From Granulosicoccus sp045110515 (GTDB lineage Bacteria > Pseudomonadota > Gammaproteobacteria > Granulosicoccales > Granulosicoccaceae): a DNA stretch of 64,000 nt. Where the stretch lies: assembly GCA_045110515.1 (NCBI GenBank), contig JBGCGD010000013.1:35618-99617 (forward strand), read 5' to 3'. A program made the position numbers and the translations under genes. The stretch's first letter is position 1. Each line of letters opens with the position of its first letter. The notes under the pieces are model-generated. The model was not told where the DNA came from and made no database searches. It saw only the letters and a program-made list of their open reading frames with translations. Positions 35,107 through 42,755 of the stretch are shown in pieces.

Positions 35107-37557
35107 ATGCCTGATACCGTCTACCATCCGATACAACGCGTTCTGTCGCGTGTCTTGGCCCTGTGGGTCAAGCCCGACGTACTCCCCGTCGAACCCAGCT
35201 CACTCATCGACCCCGACAAGCCCATTCTCTATTTACTGGAAGTCGGAGGCCTGGCAGACAGAACTGCGCTGGAGATCATCTGTAAGAACAACAACATGCC
35301 AGCACCGAGGGACACACTGACATTTGGTAGCGTCAGCTTCCCCAATTCTGTAGATGTTCTGAAACAGCGCAAAGGGCTTATTTTCCGCAAACACAGGAAC
35401 GTGCTCTCTCCGCGCCTAAGTCAGCTGGTTGACGAAGGGGTTAAGAATGAACTGGAAGAGCTTCAGATAGTGCCGGTGTCTATTTATTGGGGTCGAGCGC
35501 CCGACAAAGAGCAGTCGCTGTGGAAACTGATGTTTACAGAGAACTGGCAATTTGGCGGCCGCACTCGCAAATTGATTACAACGCTCCTTCATGGCCGTCA
35601 CACCCTACTGAGTTTTAGCGAGCCATTATCTTTTAATACGCTTAAAAGCTCTGGCGAATCGTCGCCCATATTACAGCGAAAACTTTCCCGAATTTTACGT
35701 GTGCATTTCAGGCAACGCCGCATCGCAAGTCTAGGCCCCGATCAGTCTCATCGCCGCATGCTTATCGATCATGTGCTTTCGGACAGCGCCGTTAGAGAAG
35801 CCATTCAACAGGAAGCCACAGGTAAAGTATCAATAGAACAAGCCCGTACCAAAGCGCAGAAATATGCCTTTGAAATTGCCGCCGATGTGTCCTACCCGAC
35901 AGTTCGAATTTTGCATCGAGTGCTGACCTGGTTATGGACACAGCTTTATGATGGTGTAGAACTCTCCGGAATTAGTCGATTGAAATCGGTTGCCGATGGA
36001 CACGAGCTAGTTTATGTACCTTGCCACCGCAGCCACATCGATTACTTGCTACTCTCCTACATTTTGTATGTACAAGGCTTTTCCTTGCCACACATTGCAG
36101 CTGGCGTTAATTTAAACCTACCGGTAGTCGGCGGGCTTCTTCGCAGAGGCGGTGCTTTTTTCCTACGACGAAGTTTCGCTGGCAAACCACTGTATACCGC
36201 GGTCTTTAATACTTACCTTAAAGAAATTCTGCAGCGCGGACATGCCTTAGAATATTTCGTGGAAGGCGGTCGCAGCCGCACCGGGCGTCTGCTACCGGCC
36301 AAAGGCGGCATGCTTGCCATGACAGTACACGCATTCTTACAAGATCCCCAAACCCCGGTGGCATTCGTGCCAGTTTATTTCGGCTACGAACGATTGCTTG
36401 AGGGCGGGGCTTTCACCAGCGAGCTTGCTGGCGGCAAAAAACAAAAAGAAAGTGTTTTTGGTCTCATAAAAGCGGTGCGCACTTTAAAAGAAGACTACGG
36501 GCACGTCTACGTTAATTTCGGTCAACCCATTGCCCTTAACGATTTATTAAACACACAGCAACCCGATTGGCGAGATCTTACTGTGAATGCTGTAAGACCT
36601 GACTGGATCAAGCCTTTAGTCAACGCTTTGGGCGATCAAATAATGCGCTCTATCAATGAAGCAACAAGCGTCACACCAATAAGCTTACTGGCCACAACGC
36701 TACTGGCCACACCGCGAGGCTGTATAAGCCGGAATGAACTCATTCAACAAATAGAGCTTTATCGGGTGCTTTTGAAAAAAGCCTACGAAGGCTCTTTAGT
36801 CGTCATTCCTGATGTCAATGCAAATCAACTGATAGAGCACGGGAAACGCCTGGGCTTTATTGAATCCGATCAGGATCCTGTCGGTGAAATCATTCAGATA
36901 AAAACCGGCCAAGCCTCGCGCCTAACCTATTTCAGAAATAACATACTTCACCTTCTGACGTTACCCGCATTAATCGCAGCTTCCCTATCCCACAACCGGT
37001 CACGCTCAACTGACGAGATTCGTCGGTCAATCCGCCTAACCTTTCCATTCCTGCAGGGGGAGTTATTTCTAGCTACAGAGTTAGACGACGACACTATTGA
37101 CCAATCTTTGGATGCATTGCAAGCCAGTCAGCTACTGACGAAAACCACGCAGGGATGGAAGCGTGTCGCCGCAGGTTCTTCAGAAGATGTAACCTTCACG
37201 CGACTAGCTGAAGTCGTTATGCCAGCACTGGAACGGTTTTACCTTTGCGCTTGTATTCTGGTGACCTCCAGCGACAAGGTATTAGACTCTTCTTTGTTGT
37301 CTCAGCACTGCGAAGCCAGTGCAAAGCGACTTTCGCGAACTCACGGTCGTCACATGAGCGACCTGTACGACAAACACCTACACAAATCACTGATCTCGAA
37401 TTTGGCCCAGCACGGATTAATTGTTGTCAATGACAATCAGATAAGCCCCACGCCAACGATGCTAGACATGGAGGCTGAAGCTCGCAACCTGCTGGGTGAG
37501 CAAGTCAGGCACGCCATCATCAACACGGCGTTAGCTGTACAAGCCAACTCAGCTTAA
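35107..37557 (+). CDS. plsB: Glycerol-3-phosphate 1-O-acyltransferase
   Basis: First acylation of glycerol-3-phosphate in phospholipid synthesis, at the inner membrane. At 816 aa it has PlsB length. Acyltransferase blocks: I HRSHIDYLLLSY with the HX4D catalytic pair (His307/Asp312), II GAFFLRRSFAG, III YFVEGGRSRTGRLLPAKGG, IV FVPVYFGYERLLEG. ATG at 35107 is preferred to TTG at 35095. It stands alone as a plus-strand gene, divergent from the AhpD-like gene with about 30 bases between starts. Confidence 0.97.
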   Translation: MPDTVYHPIQRVLSRVLALWVKPDVLPVEPSSLIDPDKPILYLLEVGGLADRTALEIICKNNNMPAPRDTLTFGSVSFPNSVDVLKQRKGLIFRKHRNVLSPRLSQLVDEGVKNELEELQIVPVSIYWGRAPDKEQSLWKLMFTENWQFGGRTRKLITTLLHGRHTLLSFSEPLSFNTLKSSGESSPILQRKLSRILRVHFRQRRIASLGPDQSHRRMLIDHVLSDSAVREAIQQEATGKVSIEQARTKAQKYAFEIAADVSYPTVRILHRVLTWLWTQLYDGVELSGISRLKSVADGHELVYVPCHRSHIDYLLLSYILYVQGFSLPHIAAGVNLNLPVVGGLLRRGGAFFLRRSFAGKPLYTAVFNTYLKEILQRGHALEYFVEGGRSRTGRLLPAKGGMLAMTVHAFLQDPQTPVAFVPVYFGYERLLEGGAFTSELAGGKKQKESVFGLIKAVRTLKEDYGHVYVNFGQPIALNDLLNTQQPDWRDLTVNAVRPDWIKPLVNALGDQIMRSINEATSVTPISLLATTLLATPRGCISRNELIQQIELYRVLLKKAYEGSLVVIPDVNANQLIEHGKRLGFIESDQDPVGEIIQIKTGQASRLTYFRNNILHLLTLPALIAASLSHNRSRSTDEIRRSIRLTFPFLQGELFLATELDDDTIDQSLDALQASQLLTKTTQGWKRVAAGSSEDVTFTRLAEVVMPALERFYLCACILVTSSDKVLDSSLLSQHCEASAKRLSRTHGRHMSDLYDKHLHKSLISNLAQHGLIVVNDNQISPTPTMLDMEAEARNLLGEQVRHAIINTALAVQANSA

Positions 37558-37694
37558 AAATCAAGCCTTAAAAATTTTGGGAAACGATCTCATCCACTGA
37601 GCATCGGTACGGTATATGCAGGTCAGATAACCTACTTTTAAACTCAACGGCGCTGCCAACCGGCACACGCTGATCTGTACTTTATGAGGTTCCT

Positions 37695-39014
37695 ATGTAC
37701 CCGTTAGCCCGAATACTGCCTGTCCTGGCAACATCGATGGTGCTGAGCACTCCGGCGTTCTCTGCAGATGCAAGATCCATAGCGCTTGGAGGGTCGGCCA
37801 TTGCAAACGCACAAGGAGTCGCAGGCGCCGTTGAAAATCCTGCTTCTATGATGCAAATGAAGAGAGATGGCGACCGATTTCATTTCCGCTTCGGCATATC
37901 CTCCGAGGTTCGAGATACCGGCAGCGTCATCGACACACTCACTGATAGTGCCAACGATAATCTCGTTAGCGACATCGAAACGCAAATTGACGAGCTGAGC
38001 AACCGGCAAATCCAATGTGATCCGGTGTTTGGTAACGCGGATGACATTTGCCTCAGCGATACGCAGAGCCTCTCTGATTTAGCGAATCAGTTCTTAGATG
38101 CGATGAACAATATCGACGACCAGTCTGTTGAAGGCCAAGCTTCCGGCGATTTGGGCATAGCCTTCACCAACGTGCGGTACCCGATTGCCGTCAATTTCAA
38201 AGTGATGGGTAGCGGGGTGGGTACACCGGATATCGCAGAGTCAGATAAAGACTACATCCGCGAATTCGCAAACCTCTTAGATAATAATTCGCTGACGCTC
38301 GATGAAATTGCAAACTCTAATTATCTGGAAGCTGATGCGCTGGGAATACCACTGGGTGTTCAGCAACCTGAAGACGTATTACTCTCAAGTGGCACTAGCA
38401 GTGCCCTGCTTCGCTCACAGTTGAGCATTAGTATTGCCTCAACCATTAACGTTGGCGGCTATGAAGTAGATACCGGTATTACACCGAAATTCTCCTCCCT
38501 GACGGCTTACCATCTGGACGCTAACATCCGGGAAGAGCTTGATGATAACACCCCCGGACTGGCAGACCGGTACGAAGACAGTGAAGCCACAGATGGTTCA
38601 TTCACTTTTGATATTGGTGCCTCTATTGATTTAACAGACCATGGGTTTCGAGTGGCGACTGTCGTACGAAACCTGATCCCCGAAAGCATTACAACAGCGA
38701 GCGGGTTTGAATTCGAAACTACACCACAACTGATCGTTGGTGGACTTTACAAGATCAACAAGTTCAGCTTTACCGGTGATATGGCACTCAACAAGGCCAA
38801 GGTGGATAATTTCGAAACGCAGAAAATCGCTTTTGGGGCTGAGTACGGATCTAAAAAATTCGCGCTTAGAGCGGGTTTGAGTTATGAGGGTGCTCGCTCT
38901 AGTGATAAAACTGCCATGAGTTTTGGCTTCGGACTTGGCCCGTTACAGTTCGGTATAAGAGGTTCAGATATCTACTCTATGGAAAGTAGTCTTCAGTTAG
39001 CTTACAGCTTTTAA
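37695..39014 (+). CDS. TraF-like outer membrane beta-barrel protein
   Basis: Protein of 439 aa with a signal peptide (LARILPVLATSMVLSTPAFSA). The mature start ARSIALGGSAIANAQGVAGAVENPASM is the signature of the TraF_2 (conjugal transfer TraF-like) outer membrane family, related in style to FadL-type barrels. Amphipathic strands fill the C-terminal half, ending in SSLQLAYSF with terminal Phe, the usual BAM recognition end. No conjugation genes are nearby, so the TraF label is family-based only; it is likely a porin or lipophilic-substrate channel. Confidence 0.82.
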   Translation: MYPLARILPVLATSMVLSTPAFSADARSIALGGSAIANAQGVAGAVENPASMMQMKRDGDRFHFRFGISSEVRDTGSVIDTLTDSANDNLVSDIETQIDELSNRQIQCDPVFGNADDICLSDTQSLSDLANQFLDAMNNIDDQSVEGQASGDLGIAFTNVRYPIAVNFKVMGSGVGTPDIAESDKDYIREFANLLDNNSLTLDEIANSNYLEADALGIPLGVQQPEDVLLSSGTSSALLRSQLSISIASTINVGGYEVDTGITPKFSSLTAYHLDANIREELDDNTPGLADRYEDSEATDGSFTFDIGASIDLTDHGFRVATVVRNLIPESITTASGFEFETTPQLIVGGLYKINKFSFTGDMALNKAKVDNFETQKIAFGAEYGSKKFALRAGLSYEGARSSDKTAMSFGFGLGPLQFGIRGSDIYSMESSLQLAYSF

Positions 39015-39019
39015 ACCGT

Positions 39020-39763
39020 TTATAAACCTTTGAGCGGCCGTCTTGTGATGGCTCTGGCCTGGCGTTGCATTGCAGCGCTCAGGCCGCTTAACTCCAAATT
39101 CTTTGACCAATCACGTGCCTGTATCGGGTCGTTGCTCAACACTCCAATCGCATTTTCATAAGACTGAAGTGTCCATCGGTAACCGTATCGAAATCCACTA
39201 TCAGCAAATTCACCCAGTGCATTCTTCAGCTCTTTTGAATCAACGCAATTCACGACCAATAGACCTTGATCGTTCAGGTGCTGTCGCAGTAAGTCGGTCC
39301 AGTTTGACGTAAGCTTGCACGCCCTTAGTGGTTCTCCTTCAGAGTGTCCAAAGAGATCATCGATGATTAAATCGAAGGGTGCGCCATTGTAGTTAGCCAG
39401 CCACTGAATGGCATCGTCATGAAGCAGTGAAACCCGGTAATCATCAACCCCAAAGAACTCTGATGCGATAGTGATGTGTTGTTCATCAATTTCAACGGCG
39501 ACTAATTGCGCAAAGTCACACAACTCTTGAAGCTGCCGGATAACGGCCCCACCGCCTACCCCCAACAATAATATTCGCGGCAGAGAATCGATGGGGCGAT
39601 ACAAGGCAGGCAGGCTAAGGCAATCCCAGACGCCACCGGCAAACGGTTTATTGGGGTTCCACTGACTGTGAAAAACTCGATTACTGTATAGACGAATTGA
39701 GGCGCCTGATTGCCTGACGCTGTAAAGCGTACCGCCTTCTGAATGTTCCCAGAGAGTTGTCAT
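39020..39763 (-). CDS. Spermidine-synthase-like SAM-binding methyltransferase fold protein
   Basis: Protein of 247 aa with SAM-fold motif I ILLLGVGGGAVIRQL, acidic motif II LVAVEIDEQHITIA, and the DLIIDDLFGHSEGEP post-motif, as in SpeE-like proteins of unknown substrate. The N-terminal strand domain of true spermidine synthase is very short here, and no polyamine gene is adjacent, so a different acceptor is likely. It converges with the TraF-like gene (5 bases between stops). Confidence 0.82.
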   Translation of the reverse strand: MTTLWEHSEGGTLYSVRQSGASIRLYSNRVFHSQWNPNKPFAGGVWDCLSLPALYRPIDSLPRILLLGVGGGAVIRQLQELCDFAQLVAVEIDEQHITIASEFFGVDDYRVSLLHDDAIQWLANYNGAPFDLIIDDLFGHSEGEPLRACKLTSNWTDLLRQHLNDQGLLVVNCVDSKELKNALGEFADSGFRYGYRWTLQSYENAIGVLSNDPIQARDWSKNLELSGLSAAMQRQARAITRRPLKGL

Positions 39764-39792
39764 GGGTAAGCCACTAAAACGTTAAAATTGCG

Positions 39793-40248
39793 TCAATGAG
39801 CTTCAGCGACTTTCAGTTTAGCCTGCATAAAATCCCGATGCTTTATGTAGAGCAAATCGCTTAATTTACGAATAGTGTACTCCTCATACCCATCGATATT
39901 GCCATCGGCATAAGCAACTCGCCACATGTGCTCAAGCAATAATATTTTATCTTGCTTTGCAAACGTCTCATTGATAAGCCGCACGTGCTCGTGCAACGAA
40001 AGCGTGTTGTCAGCATCGAGGAAAGCTTCTTCGACGAGCGCTTCCAGCTCTGTTCGCTCTAAGGATGAAGACTGAGCTAAGGCGTTTACTATAGCCGTTC
40101 GCTCCACCTTGGATACATCGTGATCGGATCTCGCTATTTCAACAAGCAGTACAGCACAGATTCTCTCAATATCGTGCTGCATCAGACCCGAGCTGGCATT
40201 GCCCGGCTCAAGTGTGTTGGTGATTTGCTGAAGGAGCTGTTTAAACAT
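39793..40248 (-). CDS. TerB-like (tellurite-resistance B family) helical protein
   Basis: Cytosolic all-helical protein of 151 aa with TerB motifs: LLVEIARSDHDVSKVERTAIVNAL and MWRVAYADGNIDGYEEYTIRKLSDLL, whose acidic pairs probably bind metal. Despite the family name it is a general, poorly understood module and no ter operon exists here. It lies 72 bases downstream of the HELAH lipoprotein gene and 29 bases upstream of the methyltransferase gene on the same strand. Confidence 0.87.
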   Translation of the reverse strand: MFKQLLQQITNTLEPGNASSGLMQHDIERICAVLLVEIARSDHDVSKVERTAIVNALAQSSSLERTELEALVEEAFLDADNTLSLHEHVRLINETFAKQDKILLLEHMWRVAYADGNIDGYEEYTIRKLSDLLYIKHRDFMQAKLKVAEAH

Positions 40249-40320
40249 CGAGGTTATGAGTGTCAGACACGAAACAGGAATAATAGCCTAACACTGTTTT
40301 TACCAACGGTTACACACGCG

Positions 40321-41631
40321 TTAGTGAATACGCACTCGACGTTCAAATTCTAGTCGACGCATTGCCTCGGTTTTCTGCGCATCGCTAAGCCCAATTTTAC
40401 TTTCATCGGAAAACGGAAGATCCGCTGAGTAGTTGTTGTCGCGATTGTCGCACCAATTTACGCCGGGAACCATTGCCTGCAATTGCGTTGCATTGGACAC
40501 AAAGAAGTTATCAAATTCTTCGCGCTGCCCATAAACCTGCTCCAGCACCCACTTTGCACGCGTATGTACCAGCGCGTCAGCCAATCGATTTTTCTGCCCC
40601 CAGCCCACAAGCAGCTCTGAGCAATAATAATTTTCCAGATTGGCAGGCTTATTCACAAAGCCGACATATGAGTCAAGATTAAAATCGAGCTTCATCAAAG
40701 CGACAGCAAACAAGGTCGCGAAATCTTCCCGCTGCGTGGAGTAACCATAGTATCGGCTCGCTCCATCATTCGCCATTTCAGAGCCTAGAAAATCAGGTTG
40801 GTAGCTTTTTTGAGCCTCTGTTGCCTCCCCCCCTCTAAAACTCACTTGACTCAATTCGTCGAGTACTTGCGAATTCAACGGCATATCGTTGTACATACGC
40901 GGTGATAAGAAAAATGTTTCATTCGCCGTTAGTGCCTGCGCCGGGTTCATCGATGCATTCAGCGAAGGTATGCTTTCAGCAGGAAGGTAGTCGACTGCAT
41001 GTGCCAGCTCGTGATAAAGCAAACGATACATGGGCACTTTTATATCTTCATAAGGCCTTTCACTATCATCGCTGAGACTGTAATAGTTGACGGCCGCCTG
41101 GTTGCCATTGCGAAGTGTTTCGAAAAACCAAAACTGCAACTCATCGCCAAAACCACTTCGGTAATCTTCTTCAGCAGATACATTGGCCTTTTCAGCAACT
41201 GTCAGCCATAGATCAGCTGGATCTAAACGTATCCCGCCTGTCCCGGCCCAATAGTAAGAAGGCCTTACCGTACTACCTATACTGATTGAGGTTAATGATC
41301 CAAACAATTGGAACATTTTTTCAGGAGCGTCATTCAACAGCGCTTCAAACCGCTCACCCATCCAATCATGAGTCACCAGTACTCGATTCATGATATCGGC
41401 TTTAGTGAATTCGGGGTTTTGCTGAGCGATGAAGGGTAACGTCTGCAACGTACAAGTATCGACGATTTCCTTGGCTAACGCACAGTCTTTTAGAACGGTT
41501 GCATAGGGGCTATCCGAGCGATACGCGTATAGCTGGTTTTCGTCCAGGATATCGTTGCCACCCCCAGACGAGCCACAGGCAGATAGCAATAACGCGAGAG
41601 GCAATCCTAGTAATCCAAACCTTCTATTCAC
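40321..41631 (-). CDS. Lipoprotein with HExxH motif, putative metallopeptidase
   Basis: Protein of 436 aa with a clear lipoprotein signal (PLALLLSACGSS, lipobox LSAC). No family recognised. Residues 207-211 read HELAH in LLYHELAHAVDYLPAE, a zincin-type HExxH metal motif, set in a hydrophobic-polar helix as expected. The rest is rich in Asn, Asp and Tyr. It is likely attached to the outer membrane. It lies 35 bases downstream of the OmpA gene on the same strand and probably shares its transcript, so it may act on a surface polymer or on the neighbouring secreted protein; this is inference. Confidence 0.8.
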   Translation of the reverse strand: MNRRFGLLGLPLALLLSACGSSGGGNDILDENQLYAYRSDSPYATVLKDCALAKEIVDTCTLQTLPFIAQQNPEFTKADIMNRVLVTHDWMGERFEALLNDAPEKMFQLFGSLTSISIGSTVRPSYYWAGTGGIRLDPADLWLTVAEKANVSAEEDYRSGFGDELQFWFFETLRNGNQAAVNYYSLSDDSERPYEDIKVPMYRLLYHELAHAVDYLPAESIPSLNASMNPAQALTANETFFLSPRMYNDMPLNSQVLDELSQVSFRGGEATEAQKSYQPDFLGSEMANDGASRYYGYSTQREDFATLFAVALMKLDFNLDSYVGFVNKPANLENYYCSELLVGWGQKNRLADALVHTRAKWVLEQVYGQREEFDNFFVSNATQLQAMVPGVNWCDNRDNNYSADLPFSDESKIGLSDAQKTEAMRRLEFERRVRIH

Positions 41632-41666
41632 GTATCGCTACCTCCGTGTAACATTCTTTCGAACCG

Positions 41667-42755
41667 TTACTGAATGTCTATCTCAACCCTTCTGTTCAGA
41701 GAACGATTGTAAGGCGTTGAATTGTCTGTTAACGGTTGAGTCTCTCCAAAACCGCGTGTCTGTAGTCGACTGGAACTCACTCCCTTGCTTTGTAGGTAAC
41801 GAGCAACCGCTACTGCTCTGCGTTCGGACAGCCCCTGATTATAACGTTCGGAGCCTGTCGAATCGGTGTGACCATTAATAACAATGCCGACATCATTCTT
41901 CAGCAATACTGCTGCCAGAACGTCCAGATTCCGGCCGAATTCTGCGCTAATGTCTGATCGGTCAAATTCGAAATTACCGCTACTGTTAAATGATGGCTTA
42001 GGTAATTCAGGAATCGGAGGTTTTTCTTGTCCGTCCACGGGTGGATCATAAACCGGTGGTTTCTCTTTCGGTGCTACATAGGTGTTTCCGAAACGCTTCA
42101 GTATCCCTATGTTCAGGTACTTCGCATCTGTATCAATGGCCATCAGCTCGGTTCGGAGCGCGAAACCATTCTTAAAGCCGTATTCCAATCCGACACCAAA
42201 AGCCGCGTGAGTAGAATGGTCTCGGAAATATTGAACACCGGTGGCTGAGTTACTCATTTGCCCAAGCCCAGCACGACCATAGAGAGAGAGACCTTCCCGG
42301 CGGAATAAACCATCGGTGTCGGTATCATCAAAAGCAAAGCCACTTTGTGTGTTGTAGAGATACCCCAGCGCACTGATACCGTATACGGTGTAATCAATCG
42401 TGCCTACATCGGCCCCTAGAAAGGCGATTTGAGCGGTACCCAGGTCGGCAGCGTACCCTTCTATCGTGAAGAAACGATTAATGTCGTAACCAACGGCCAA
42501 ATGTGCCCCAGTGTCCGAATTATCACTTACCGTGAGCGCATCAGAGGGTGATTCGGGTTCTATGCGGGTTAGGCCAATTCCCCCACCAAGGTAAATGCGC
42601 TTTTTGAATTCCGGCGTTCGCTCTTCCTGAGCAAACACCAACCCAGCCAAAGAGATTGAAACAAGCGCGGCCGTTGCTAATGGAATACCTAAAACCTTCG
42701 GAAACTTTGAAGATCGACGTCTGTTCCGCCGGCGGGCCATTGTTCCTCTATTCAT
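41667..42755 (-). CDS. OmpA family outer membrane protein
   Basis: Protein of 362 aa. After a long basic N-region and signal (LATAALVSISLAGLVFAQ), an eight-strand-type N-terminal barrel (KKRIYLGGGIGLTRIEP, GYDINRFFTIEGYAADLG), a Pro-rich linker (KEKPPVYDPPVDGQEKPP), and a C-terminal OmpA peptidoglycan-binding domain (INGHTDSTGSERYNQGLSE, SSRLQTRGFGETQPL, NRRVEIDIQ). It tethers the outer membrane to peptidoglycan. Its start overlaps the stop of the large repeat protein (ATGA). Confidence 0.93.
   Translation of the reverse strand: MNRGTMARRRNRRRSSKFPKVLGIPLATAALVSISLAGLVFAQEERTPEFKKRIYLGGGIGLTRIEPESPSDALTVSDNSDTGAHLAVGYDINRFFTIEGYAADLGTAQIAFLGADVGTIDYTVYGISALGYLYNTQSGFAFDDTDTDGLFRREGLSLYGRAGLGQMSNSATGVQYFRDHSTHAAFGVGLEYGFKNGFALRTELMAIDTDAKYLNIGILKRFGNTYVAPKEKPPVYDPPVDGQEKPPIPELPKPSFNSSGNFEFDRSDISAEFGRNLDVLAAVLLKNDVGIVINGHTDSTGSERYNQGLSERRAVAVARYLQSKGVSSSRLQTRGFGETQPLTDNSTPYNRSLNRRVEIDIQ

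Noticed and set aside
37695..39014. Conjugative element suggested by TraF-like name
   Set aside because: No other tra, mob or integrase genes; the family is an outer membrane barrel family.
39793..40248. Tellurite resistance function
   Set aside because: TerB is only a fold name; no terZACDE genes are present.
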